Origin: Paramecium tetraurelia
Lineage: Eukaryota; Ciliophora; Oligohymenophorea; Peniculida; Parameciidae
Assembly: GCF_000165425.1 (NCBI RefSeq)
Contig: NW_001799629.1
Location: forward strand, 64,737-128,736
DNA: 64,000 nt
Direction: 5' to 3'
Below the pieces are notes generated by a model. That model was not told the origin of the DNA and made no database searches. It worked only from the letters and a program-made list of their open reading frames with translations. Of the stretch, positions 13,462-24,885 are shown in pieces (the first letter of the stretch is position 1; each line of letters begins with the position of its first letter). The translations under genes were made by a program, and so were the position numbers.

Positions 13462-15330
13462 ATGATCTCTGAGTCAATAGTTTATGTTTGGGGAGGTATT
13501 GTCACTACTAAACCTTATAGCTGATAACGAAGGATAATTGGGATTGGGCAAGAATCGAGGATCCTCATAATACTACCATATACCAAAAATTTGTCATTAT
13601 AAAATCGGCTTTGTCTAGGTTTCTTGTGGCAAGGATCACACGGCCCTTCTCACTTAGAATGGTCACGTGTACACCATGGGCTGCAACGAGCACAATAAAT
13701 TAGGACATGTTACTAAACAGTCTGTGCAAGCCCCTTAAAAAATAGAATAACTGAGCAAGTACAATCTTTTATATTAAAAGAGAGTTATACAAGTCTCTTG
13801 TGGTTACACTCACACTGCATGTGTTACGTCTGATGGATCCCTTTACACTTGGGGAGACAATTCTTGTGGTTAATTGGGAGTCAAGTAGAATGGGAATTTG
13901 AACAAAGTGAGTGCTTTAACAAATTGTATTCAAGTTTCATGGCGGTAATAAGCATACATTAGTATTGACAGGTATTTCTAGCATATAAATAATATAAAAA
14001 GAGGCTCAGGAATGTTTTGGATTTGGATTGAACGACAATTCTCAATTGGGAATCTCAAGATTGAAAACCATTATTGAACCAACAAAAATTAAATTGCCTG
14101 CTTTATAACAAGTCAGTGCAGGCAACCTATTTTCGGTGTTCCTAACACAAGATGGAATTGTGTACATTTGTGGATTGGGTTTTGGAAATTTATAAAAATT
14201 AAACTATAAATGTAAGAAGATTCTACTGATAAATAGAAAAGTTTATTAAGATAGATGGGAAGAGCACTCCAATCGGTTTGACTTCAACGAACGAATTAAT
14301 CTTTTTTGAATTAGATGAATAACTTATGAATATCAAAGACTTTTGTATGGGGGACTTAGTTGGAATGTGCATAGGAGACAAGGCCTATTAATGGTAGTTT
14401 TGATCCAGAATAAAAGAGAATAACTCAATGGTAAAATCGATCGATCAATTATACTCGAAATAGTTAATACATTTTTCAGCACGGCAATAGTCACTTGATA
14501 TGCATTGAATAGAAGGGATCCTCATCATTTATTGAAAGTGTTTGCAGTTCAACTACAACTCTTAGAGGTAAGCACGAAGAAAGGAGCAAAAGCAACTATA
14601 CGGAGAAACAAGATGGCAGTCAGAGTTTGAGAATTCAACAATTAGAAAAATAATTGGAGGAAAAAGATAGATTAATCTAGTAAATGAAAGCAGATTACCA
14701 ATCCAAATTATAGTAGATGCAACAGAAATAAAAGGAAATGGAGGGGAAATTGTAAAGTAAGGATTAAGAAATCGCAAGATTGTAATTATCTATATTCAAA
14801 TTTTTAGGACTAATGAATTGCATCGATTACAAGAGGATCATTAGAACAAGAATTCGGATTCAGAAATACTGTAATGTCATGTACAAGAGGATGGAAGTGA
14901 TGAGGAGGAGGATGTCAAAGTCTTGAAGAAATAGACTTCATTGCCTTATTAGTAGCCAAATCTGACTTATCATCACTCTTCTCATTCTCAGTTACATAAT
15001 TATTAAAATCAGTAGTAAGTGAAGAGTCCAGTCAAAGCGATAATCCAAGAAAATAAATTTGAGGATAATCCACAAAGAAACAAATTTTGTAAGACTGATC
15101 ACGATAGGGAGGCTAAGTATTAATCTTTTGAAAAGTTGAAGAAGAAGGAAGTTCTAAATGAGAGACCTCAAAGTTCCATTAGGGAGAAGACGAATAACAA
15201 CAATGAGAAGGCAAATCTTTCTACGATTAAATTAAGATTAACAGATTTACAGAAAAATAAAGAGTAACTTGAATAGAGAATGAGATAGTTTGAGGATCGT
15301 CTTAGAGAAAATAAACTATATACAAAGTGA
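13462..15330 (+). CDS. RCC1-repeat protein with C-terminal coiled coil (two possible frame breaks)
   Basis: Blade-like RCC1 repeats run from the N-terminus (VYVWGADNEGQLGLG, VSCGKDHTALLT, VSCGYTHTACVT, SLYTWGDNSCGQLGV, ECFGFGLNDNSQLG, VSAGNLFSVFLT). Introns of 25, 30, 25 and 26 nt fit. After the propeller come a coiled coil (QQLEKQLEEKDRLIQQMK) and a charged tail ending ENKLYTK. Total length leaves a remainder of two, matching two +1 anomalies: one near 13938-13945, where VSCGNK would be expected, and one near 14391-14397 after the AYQW motif. RCC1 proteins may be Ran exchange factors or, when fused to coiled coils, ciliary/cytoskeletal scaffolds; this one looks like the latter. The gene is clear; its integrity is not. 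Confidence 0.75.
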
Positions 15331-15355
15331 TTAGATATATAATAATTAGTATATT

Positions 15356-15676
15356 TCATTCTGATTACTTTCTTTCAATTTTTTTCTATATAAAACTAAG
15401 GAATGTATAAGAAATGTTCTCGCTGTAAGTTCTTTATCTGTTTTAAGATTGGCCGTACGGGAGAACTTTCTTTTGATCCTACTATTCTTTGATTTCTGGA
15501 AAGAGAGTCTCCAGATTGTCTGTTGTGGTAGCATCGCTGAGGAGATCCAAGTCATCCATCGCAAGATCTGGATTTAGTTTTGGTTTTAGGGAAGGCTTTT
15601 TCGGTTCTTTTTCAAAAATACTCACATATTCCTCGTAAGTCATAGAAGAATTCAATCTCTTTTTTGATTCTGCCAT
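15356..15676 (-). CDS. Small acidic protein, unknown
   Basis: An ATG at 15676-15674 opens a 106-aa frame ending with TGA at 15358-15356. The first 70 residues are polar, with a Pro/Lys patch (EKEPKKPSLKPKLNPDL) and an acidic stretch (MDDLDLLSDATTTDNLETLF), then a Gln-rich tail. A 29-nt GT..AG segment near the 3' end could be an intron, which would change the last ~30 residues. I recognise no family. The position, 26 nt from the end of the convergent RCC1 gene and 179 nt from SmD1, fits the compact layout. Confidence 0.5.
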
Positions 15677-15854
15677 ATTATTTATATTATTCAAAATCCA
15701 TTTTATTAAATAGGGATTTGAATGATACTATTAATTTAGTTTATTAATGTTATACATAATTTTACTTACAAAAAGTATTGGAATAAAAACAATTTAATTT
15801 TAATGAAGAAATAGAAGTTTTTATATGTGATAAATTAATACTGGGAATGGTATA

Positions 15855-16228
15855 TCATCTTCTTGGTAAACGAGTGACTTTATTCTTCTTCTTTCTTTTA
15901 AAATTTGGATCGTTTTTCTCCATTCCTGCTTTCACCTTCTTTGATTTTGAAATGGATTCATCCACTAATAAATTATCAATTTATAAATTCTCAGACAAAT
16001 GGAAGTATCTAATATTATTTCCTATGTAATGATAGTCAGCAAACCTCTAATAGTCAATTGATCCAATCCCACAGGATTCTTTCCTTTCAATGTCAATTTC
16101 ACTTTGCTTAAATGCGTATTCATTCTAACATCAACTCCAGTGATTGTTCCTAAAACAACGGTCCCATTTTTTAATTCTACAATGACCTGCTCATTCTTGA
16201 GCTTCATCAGAAACCTGACTAATTTCAT
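15855..16228 (-). CDS. SNRPD1: Small nuclear ribonucleoprotein Sm D1
   Basis: Core spliceosomal Sm-ring subunit. The protein begins [20 protein letters not shown] with the Sm1 motif ([20 protein letters not shown], where N lines the RNA-binding pocket) and Sm2 (QLTIRGNNIRYF). It ends in a basic tail ([14 protein letters not shown]) that replaces the Gly-Arg repeats of animal SmD1. One 23-nt intron splits the Sm2 motif after IRG. Length is 116 aa, against about 119 in human. It starts only 51 nt downstream of the second PMCA gene's stop on the same strand. Certain at family level. Confidence 0.95.
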
Positions 16229-16279
16229 TTATTATTTAATAATAAAAATAATAATTATTTGTTTTTACAATAATTCATC

Positions 16280-19200
16280 TCAATTAACTTTTAATTTTCC
16301 CTTGCCACTCTTTAACTAATTGTATTATTGATTATTTACCACGATAGGTTTAATAACTAAGATAGCTATGCTTCTCCATGCAACACTTCCAATTCCTACT
16401 GCAACGCAAACACACCTACATGGTAAACATTCAATAATACCATTATTTAAGGCTTAAACCATCGAATGTATCCAAAACAGATCCTCCATATTCTACAATT
16501 ACAAACTGAATAACTCCTATCAGTAAAATTGCAATGAAACTAATCCAAGATCTAAAGAACCCATGAACGACATTAACTTCTAAGTATACCATACGTGAAT
16601 TAATCAAATTAAAGATTGTTGTCATAACATATATATTGAATACCATCAAGGGCTAAATAATTTCAATGTTAAATACTTGATTCACAAATAAGATACATAC
16701 TGCAATCAAATATACTGAAAGTATGGAGCTGTGGATTTAAACATTTTCATCCATTATGAATCCACTTTTATTAGGAGGTTTTTAGTATATTAACTATGAA
16801 TTCGGTTTACAATAAGATAAAGCAAATGTAGCAAATAAGTCGTTAAATAAATGAATCCATATTAATTAAAGTGGTGATATCGCAGGTTCTCCAAAAGCTA
16901 CTGAGACTATTAAAATCATAAACAATGCAAAATAGGATGCAATCAAATATTGAACTATTCTTTTAATTGAATCAATGAGATTTCTAGCAAATATAAGTCC
17001 CTTATAAACAGAATTAATATTGTCATCCAATAGGATAATCCCTGAAGCTTCTCTATCAATTTCAGTTCCTCCAATTCCCAAACTAAACCCTACATCAGCC
17101 TTAGTTAAAATAGGAACTTTAATTTAAATTATATTGATATTTACCATTATTTTCACCATCACAGCAGGCTCCTACTACGTGACCAAAATACTACAATTCC
17201 TATACAAGATTGTATTTATCCTTTGGTCTTGCTCCGCTAAGAACATGAATATCTTCGATTTCTTTTTTGGAATTTTCTGCCTTTCTATTAAATCTTTCAG
17301 AAAAATCACTCCCCTCTATTACAGTAGAATCGTTTAACATAATTCCTGCTTTGATAGCGAAATTCTTTGCACTAATAGAGTCATTTCCTGCGGTTAAAAT
17401 CACTTTAACTCCAGCTTATCTCAATCCTTAAATAGCTGATTTTGTTTCATATCTCAATGGATCCACAAAAAGCAAGAAACCTAATAATGTCAAATCCTAT
17501 CTATCATATTCAAATTGATTATTTTCTATCAATTCTTTTACATTTTCATTTTATAATTCCACATCCCTATATGCTATTCCCATAATGCTTCCTTATTGAC
17601 CCAATTCAAACATAAGCTATTCTATATTATTCTTTAAAACATCATCAATAGCAACAATTCCATTTTTCAAACTATAAAATTTAGTTGATGAATTAAGGAT
17701 ATGTTCACCTGATCCTCTTACAGCAACTTTATTATTATTAATAATGATTGTCTAATCATTCACAAATGAATATATACTTGCATTTTTCTAGCATTACTAA
17801 AAGGAATTCTATGTGTCACTTATTGTACTCTTTCACTTAAATTGAGTTATATTTTTTTGGAGAATTCAAACAATGCTTTTTCAATTCTACTCCCAGAATC
17901 AGTATTTGGATCATAGTAATTATTAATGAAACATGAATCAACCAAAGCCTATTAGAATTATTGTGGATATAGATTAAATTAGGATGTAGTAAACTATTCC
18001 ATTGTATCATTCATAATACTATCTACAAGAATTCTATTTTGTGTTAGAATGCTTGTTTAATCAACAACTACCTTATTGATAAATAATATTAAATTACTGT
18101 ATCCATAAATGCTAGGTTCTCTAATTTCTATAACCTTCTAACTAAGTTTTATTAATATAGCATCATTTATACGGCCTCACTCATTTGAATTTAGAAATGA
18201 GTAAATATTGTTTCATATGCTTTTCCAGTTTTTAAAGCTATGATTAAGTTGAGTATATTTGCAAACATACTATATCTATTAATATTCTATTCACCATATT
18301 AGAGAATGAATCGAGCTAGCAACATGATGATTATAATTATAAGTCCAATAAATCCTATTCTTTCCATTTTATTCGAAATATTTCGAATTTCTCTTGTAAT
18401 TGGTGGTTATTACTCTTCTTATTCAGTCGAAATTAGTATTTTATTAACTTATGCCTCTGAACCAACTGCTAAAACTAATAATTTTCCACATCCCTATACT
18501 ACTCGACTTCCTGCATAGACTAAATGTTTCTAAGGTGAAATTGGCTATTAGGATTAAATAGTTTCTTCCAATGTAACTTTTTGAACCGGCTCTTCTTCCC
18601 CTGTTAAGTAGCTTTGCTAAAATAAAGATGATCACCATTTCTTACATCAACATATAAATTATGCTATTCAACAATTAATCCATCAACATAAATTTTGTCA
18701 GTCTCTTATAAAATAACAATGTCTCCCACTACCAGATTTCTTGCCATGATTCTTCTCAATTCCCGATTTCTCAACACAACTGTAAACTTAGTTTATTCAT
18801 CCAAAATTTATATTTATTTCTATTTTTCTTCATCAGTTTTAAACTAAATTTAAAAATTGATATTTTACCTGAGAAACAGACACCATAAGAGTTAAGCAAA
18901 TTAATCCAAATATAATTAAACTTTCAATCCATTCATTTGTGTAAATTCCATCAGTTGACAAATAAGTTAATATCATTGAAATTATCGACAAGGAAAAGAA
19001 GATCATTGATTTTGGTTTCTAAGTTTATAGAATTATGTACGAATAGAATTATCCATAATGCTTTCATTCTACTTATGCAAACTTAATTTTATTGCCTATT
19101 CTCTCCAAATTCCAATCGTCTCAACAACACTCCATCATTACTTAATCCGCATTCAATATTACATTTCAAAGAATCTTCAAAGCACTTGGTAGAATTGAAC

Positions 19201-19280
19201 TCACCCATACTATCTTAATTATCCTAAGTTAATCCAGATGCTAATATTTGTTACAATTTTTCTTTAGATATAGTAAACAT
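16280..19280 (-). CDS. Catalytically degenerate PMCA-type P-type ATPase (pseudo-ATPase)
   Basis: A PMCA paralogue with seven introns (22, 25, 29, 26, 26, 28 and 25 nt) and an uninterrupted 939-aa frame (2820 nt). The fold is clear: A-domain VVGDIVILQETDKIYVDG and YLTGEEEP, hinge VGFSLGIGGTEIDREASGI, and the usual C-terminal membrane helices. Catalytic motifs are altered: TGES/T reads TGEEE (about 18587-18604), DKTGT reads DQTSI (D codon at 18060-18062), the PEGLP helix is replaced, KGAS reads RGSG, TGDN reads AGND (about 17380-17400), and GDGTND reads CDGENN (about 17141-17167). The phosphorylatable Asp survives, but its Lys/Gly neighbours and the Mg-binding Asp are lost. An intact frame with lost chemistry suggests a retained non-pumping role. 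Function is inference. Confidence 0.85.
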
Positions 19281-20143
19281 AAATAATTTAAAATAATCTA
19301 AAATGATAAATTAATCAAAACGTTTTTATTGAACTCAATAATGATATGAAATTTTCATGTGTCTATTTTAGCTATTCTCAACCTTGAAATACACTTAACA
19401 ATTTAAATCCTTTAGAAATAAATAAATTGCTTTATTTAGACATAAAGCTCTAAAACATAAGTGGTATTAGATCATTTTTTAGTTATTATTGATGATTAAC
19501 ATAAAAATAAATGTGTTTCGATTGGGAATAATCTTCCCACCATATTTATTTAATTAGTTGATTGTCGGAATATGTGTCTCAACTCTAAAATACACTGATT
19601 AATCCTATCATTATTATGATAGAAAAATTTGAGGAAAAAATGTTGAATGTGTTGATAAAAGTTGAAAATAGAAGATATTTTAGATTCGAAAATAGTATGG
19701 CAATTTATTTTCTTCTGAAATATTGGATTAGTTTTTAAATTAAATAATTAAATGAGTACTATTGATTCAATAAGTCTTATGATTGGATTAAATGAAATAG
19801 CCATCACTAAACAAAGATTAATAAAAAGGCTTATTGTACTTTATCTAGAGGGTTTGGGATTAAAATTTCGCACAGAATCAATTAAGAAGTAGGATCAGTA
19901 TTTTTAGAAGAATTTCTCATTTAATATCAATCTAAACTAATTACAGGTGAAAAGTTAATGATGGGTTATCTCTATTTCTATATTATTAAATATAATAATG
20001 TAAACACATCACTTGCTTGCCACTCTTAGAATTGAAAAACCAACTTAAAAGCCATAATTCTTGAAAATTCTGCAGGATCACATGATTGTGAATTGCAGCA
20101 ATGATTAAATTGATTAGGTTTGGGAACATTGTCAAGAAAAAGA
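19281..20143 (+). other. AT-rich stretch, possibly remains of a decayed gene
   Basis: No credible complete gene. From about 19752, plus-strand frames stay open for 40-70 codons each but disagree with one another (one begins MSTIDSISLMIGLNE), with interrupting TGA codons. One frame continues directly into the small gene at 20144, so this may be its lost 5' part. The first 450 nt after the pseudo-ATPase start show no signal beyond AT richness and presumably hold that gene's promoter. Confidence 0.3.
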
Positions 20144-20667
20144 ATGTCAATAAGTTATAGAAGTTTTACAACAACAGAGAATGAAAAGCATTTCTTTAAA
20201 TTCTCAAAAATATAAACGAAATTACAACCCCTAGTTGAAATATTCGATAAAATGGACAACGTCAGAAAAGGAGAAGGTAATGAAAAAGAAATTAATAAAT
20301 AATTGATTGCCTTGAAATTGAGGCTGAACGTAAATTAAAAGATTTCATTAATGAATCCTGTTTAGGCTGTAGCTTTACACAAGTTTTATAGGAAAAGATA
20401 GTTGAATTTCAGGGAGAAAAAAATAAATTAAATGAGGAATAAGGCAACAAGAAAGCTTAGCAAAGATTGATTGAACGACAAAAGATTAGGTCTAAAAAAT
20501 TAGAGTAATAAATCTAATTCGTCCTGCACAACGACTACACCAAAGCAAGAGCATAGGCAATCTATACAAAATTGCTAAATACTTCAGTTACTAGATATAA
20601 ATCAACATTGAATGATACATATGAATAAAGAATAAATCAAATAATGAACACTAAGTTTTTATTATGA
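20144..20667 (+). CDS. Coiled-coil protein fragment or small gene with one frame break
   Basis: From ATG 20144 a plus-strand frame encodes about 55 residues (ENEKHFFKFSKIQTKLQPLV, then DKMDNVRKGEGNEKEINKQL). It then appears to lose one base near 20313 and continue (EIEAERKLKDFINES, KIVEFQGEKNKLNEEQG, ending INQIMNTKFLL with TGA 20665-20667). Adding one base makes the length divisible by three, and I found no intron of suitable phase. The second half is a charged coiled coil. I recognise no family. It ends 8 nt from the convergent kinase stop. It could be a real small gene with a sequence error, or the 3' remnant of a longer gene that began upstream. Confidence 0.45.
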
Positions 20668-20675
20668 ACACTTAA

Positions 20676-22096
20676 TCATTCAATAATGTGATCGCTGCCA
20701 TTTCTTGATTTTTTATTAATTTCATCAAAAGAAGGAAAGTAATTTGACCCCAAGCTTTACTCAAAACTAGGTTGACTTCCTCTAATAACCTGAATCTTGA
20801 TATCCGCAATATTTTCATTAGAGTTAGTGATCTACATAGGTTTGATATGTGGAAATGTTCTCACGACTTCATGTGGGCTTTCATCTGCTACTCCTAAGTC
20901 TCCTATTGAGAAAGTGACAGACCATGATACCTTAAATAGATTCTTCAAAAAACGGGTGTAAGAGAGCCTGTTCTGGAGAAATTCGCTTATTGGGATCCTT
21001 TTGCAACATCTATTTCAACAAGTCTAAGATCTCATTAGAGCAGCACTTAAGATGGTTGTTGCACTTAAATCTCTTGTTGTTTTCAAGAATTTCATCGCTA
21101 TTATTACCACTAAATAAGGATCTTCGACTCAGGAGCTTATAAAATATAGCACCTAAACTAAACATGTCAACTTTTGTGGTATATGGATATTTATCAATGA
21201 ACATTTCTGGTGCTATGTATCCAGGAGTCCCACATAATTGACGATTAGGAGTAGATAAGGGGATGGCTAGCCCAAAATCAATGATCTTAACTGTCTCCAC
21301 ATTATTTGCTTCAAGAAGCACTAGGTTTTCTAATTTTAGATCTCTGTGAATGATGTTGAGAAAATTCAAATAACATAATGCTTTCAGACATCTCTAATGA
21401 TTCGTTATGATAAATACGCTCATCACTGCCTTAATTTGAGAAATGTTCAATTATGCCTTTTTGATGAATGAGTAGAGGGTTTCACCTTTGAGCAATTCCA
21501 TTATGATGTAGTATGACTTGTCCCCTTCATAAATATCGACCATTTTAACAATTGAATCATGCTCGATCAATCTCATCAACTCTATTTCTTGCAGCAAACG
21601 ATTCTTTGATATTTAAATTCTTATACATATCTTTCTTTGTCTTCCCTTTTAAAAATATAATCTTTTCTGATGCATTTTGATGCAAATTCGTAATGAGTTA
21701 TCTTATTGAAAACCTTATAAACTTTGCATGACGCCCCAGCTCCAAGCATTTCCTTACTTTCGTATATTGCTGATATATTTCCAAAGAATATGCGAGTGTG
21801 TAATTCTCTATATAATGCTTCTAGATCATTCTTCTCGGCATGAAACCATTTCAGGACTTTATTATACTTCATACCAAATGCAATTAACTAATTTTATTCA
21901 GTTTTCCAAAACACTAAATTTTGGAATGTTAAATCAAGGATGTACTTAGCTTAGTGAAAGTTTGCTGACTCTTTTAGTGTGAAATTTTTCTTACTTGCGA
22001 TATTTAAATGCGATTATCATCAATTAGAAGATGATAATGTTTGTCTTTCAGGAAATGCTTGCGTTAGCAATGAATTTAAAAGGAATTTTGATCCAT
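20676..22096 (-). CDS. Ser/Thr protein kinase with N-terminal PH-like domain
   Basis: Five introns (24, 32, 23, 24 and 28 nt) give a 429-aa protein, exon sum 1290 nt. The N-terminal ~100 residues (HFLKDKHYHLLIDDNRIQIS, then FWKTEQNQLIAF and a C-terminal Trp helix VLKWFHAEKNDLEALYREL) read as a PH-like domain. The kinase domain follows with a GAGASCKVYKV glycine loop, ASKCIRK (VAIK-type Lys), IIHRDLKLENLVL, DFGLA, CGTPGYIAPE and QALLHPFF. The type is CAMK/AMPK-like, and this PH-kinase arrangement is common in Paramecium. The C-tail (~75 aa) is unremarkable. All catalytic residues are present, so it should be active; its substrate is unknown. Confidence 0.88.
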
Positions 22097-22343
22097 TTAT
22101 TATAACATTATTATTTATAAATAATTTTAAATACATTAAAATCTCCTAACTCAAATTATATCAAACCATTCAAAATTAGAATATTCACAATACATGCAGA
22201 TGTATAATAATTAATGATTTAAGTTCTTTTTTTATTTTAGATTTGGATAGATTTTTCATTTATTTATCAAAATTCAAATAATAATTTATAATAAAGTTTT
22301 AAAAATAATAATTATGTACTTTTATTTATTATATGTCACTTGA

Positions 22344-23315
22344 TCATCCAATTAAATAGCTTAATTCATAGTCAGCTTTCAATGATTGATCAACCACAGT
22401 TTTATTATTTTTATGATACTCTTCAATATCTACTAATTTATCTCCAACAACTTAATCATAACCAGTGTTCTCTAAAGCCTTGTAATTTGCAATCAATTTG
22501 GTTAAGTTAATGTATGAGGGACAATATAATTGTTGTCCAACAATGCAGTTATTGGTGGGATGAATGATCTAATTGATTTTATGATAAATAAATTACCTTT
22601 TCGATGAAGGAACTATTGAGTTAAGCTTTATAACTGTTTCCAAGGCTGTCCTCAATTAAATGAATAATAGACTTGAAATCTATATGCTTATGTCCTTTAG
22701 CCAAGAGCAATTTACCAGCATGATCGCCAGCAAGTACTCTTGCAACAATTGCCTCTAAGTCTCCAGTGAAGATTGGGGCACATGATTGGCCTGTGCTTTT
22801 GAAATAAATGCTTTATCCATTATAAATTCTTTAAGCAATTTTATTAGTAAATGTGCTCTGAGGTCCAAAAGTAATATCAGATCTGATACCTACCAATTGA
22901 GGAATGGAGCGACGGCCTTCAACTTCTAAATGTTTCCATTCATCGATCTCTTCCTAATGATCATGTGCACGACTGGAGCCACATAAGCCACAGTTTTGTA
23001 ATTTCTAGTCTTGGCCAAATCTAGAGTGGCCACCAACAAGTTTTTCTTTGAGGCTGTAACTTAGTAATAGTCATGGCTCACATAAAGGAGGTTGTTGGCT
23101 TATTTGATTACATCATGGAGATCTTGACGATCACCCACTTTGAACAACTCTATCTTGGTTGAGAATTATTGCTTGAATTTAAGTAATCTTTGAACTGTGA
23201 AGTATGTTGGGAAGATATCAGCACAAATGATCTTCTCATACTTACCACTCTCAGCAGCTACTTTTAAGAATCCTTAAGCAATTCTATTGCTTGCATTTAG
23301 AAGCAAAAGAGACAT
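22344..23315 (-). CDS. Atypical Rossmann-fold (NDUFA9/NmrA-like) protein
   Basis: About 307 aa with a 28-nt intron near the 3' end and either a 20-nt intron or a 2-nt indel near 22965. The opening (MSLLLLNASNRIAQGFLK) has the shape of an NAD(P)-binding beta-alpha-beta start, but the GxxGxxG glycines are replaced. Later segments (TKIELFKVGDRQDL, NNLLYVSHDYYQVTA, LLVATLDLAKTRNYKTVAYV) alternate strand and helix as in atypical short-chain dehydrogenases, and the middle (GPQSTFTNKIAQRI) recalls NDUFA9-like proteins. A mitochondrial complex I accessory role is possible but is inference. No YxxxK catalytic pair is evident. Confidence 0.55.
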
Positions 23316-23374
23316 ATCAAATAAAAAATTATATTTAGGATTTAATATCTAAGTAAATTTATATATGCGTAATC

Positions 23375-24033
23375 TCAAAATCCTCCACTCTTTCTTGATC
23401 GTATTAAGTAACACTTGAATTCATCTACTAACTTAGTCAGTTATTGAGCCTCTCTTTGCTTCTGCAATTTCTGTTCTCGTTAAATTTAGAATTGTTTCTA
23501 TCGCTAATCGAAGTTTTAAAAATTATGAACCTTCTTTGGTGTATGATGAGGATTCAATAGAGTTTGTTGTCTAATCAATATATATAATCATACATATGAC
23601 GAATGAATGAGTCATCATCCAAATTATCCAACTCACTTTTAGGAGCTATCTTGACTTGAACTGTATTTTGTTAAATACTCAACACAGGTTACCTTTTATT
23701 ATTGTTTCTTCTTTCCATTTCGTCAACCACTTTTTACACTATGATGTCAACATACTTATCTTAATCAATGCTAGAAAGTGAATTGTTGTTTGAACAAACA
23801 CTAGGAGTCTTTGATATTTTTAAATAAGGTTGTCTATTTTCCTTTGCTTCTTTATTTGGCGATTTTAGGAACACTTCCTTAACATTGATATCATCTTATC
23901 TTTCAACAATAATTGATGAATTGCTTTCCTCAGTACTAGTCTATTTATCTCGTTTCTAATCTTTCTAACAATTATGGAATTATTTAATGAATTGTCTAAC
24001 CTCTGGACTAACAGAATCTCTGTAATGTTTCAT
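23375..24033 (-). CDS. Hypothetical polar protein, coiled coil at C-terminus
   Basis: One 23-nt intron gives 211 aa from ATG at 24033-24031 to TGA at 23377-23375. The sequence is rich in Gln, Asn, Asp, Lys and Ser with no hydrophobic core (for example PNKEAKENRQPYLKISKTPS). It ends in a short basic coiled coil (KQFQIQREQKLQKQREAQQL) and FKCYLIRSRKSGGF. It looks intrinsically disordered. I recognise no family. The start codon is the first ATG after a TGA-rich AT spacer. Confidence 0.6.
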
Positions 24034-24076
24034 ATCAGTTAATTATTTGTTATTAATTATAAAATAGTAGTAAAAT

Positions 24077-24262
24077 TCATCTCAATTATCTTGCCAACTT
24101 AATTGCCTTTTTTCTAATTTTTTATGACTTTTGGGCTTTCATAAATTCCCTAGATTTTTCTCTTTTTTATTTTATTATTATGTTTAACTTCTTTTAATCA
24201 GCTATGATATAATTACAGAAATGAAAATCCAATTGATTTGATTCATCTTCTTCAGTTTTCAT
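24077..24262 (-). CDS. Small basic ORF, doubtful
   Basis: A 61-codon frame (MKTEEDESNQLDFHFCNY, then a Lys/Arg/Gln-rich helix ending IRKKAIKLARQLR) ends 43 nt upstream of the next gene's start on the same strand. It might be a real micro-gene or a lost first exon of the 23375-24033 gene, but no GT donor lies between them to join the two. The composition resembles coding sequence. Low confidence. Confidence 0.3.
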
Positions 24263-24885
24263 TATTTGGTTGAAGGTAATCTCTCTGAAATGAAATTTAT
24301 CAAAAATTATTAAACCACTACAATATTATTATTAGGAATAATGATATTATAATAATATATCTTTACATAGTAATCATAAAAAGAAATAATTTTGATTGTA
24401 TATATGAGAATCCATGATCTAAATATTGGGCTATTCAAAATGTAGAGGAATAATGGAAGGAATATAATATAGTTGTTGAAAAGTTTTTCGGATTATTAGA
24501 AAAAAAAAACCAAAGAAAATAAATCTGATTTATTTACCTAATTATCACAAATGTGAAGGAATTACAATTATTAAATAGAAAGAAATAAGTGAAAAGTTGA
24601 TTGCAAAATAATTCTTAAGCGTTGATAAGATTAGATAATTGAAGGATTTTAAAATAATTAATTGAAAAAGAAAAGAAAAAGTAACATCAGGTCATATAAA
24701 TGCAAATTAAAAATTAACGCTGGATTGAAGAGGATATTTAGTATAATTTAGTATCTTTGAAATAATTTGATTAATAAGATATTTAATAATCATTACATAG
24801 ATTGATGAACAAGTCAAGTATCAATTTATAATTTTTTTTAGTTGACAAAATTTTATTATAAGATATTTAAAAATGTGCATAAAGG

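Noticed and set aside
14190-14260. Apparent frameshift in the RCC1 gene
   Set aside because: A clean 25-nt GTAAG..ATAG intron restores the frame, so no break is needed here.
15847-16029. Plus-strand 60-codon hydrophobic ORF
   Set aside because: It lies antisense to the last exon of SmD1, which is certain.
22000-22096. Apparent stop near the start of the PH-kinase
   Set aside because: I had dropped one T on first reading. With the correct sequence the ATG at 22096 is in frame, and all five introns give exactly 430 codons including the stop.
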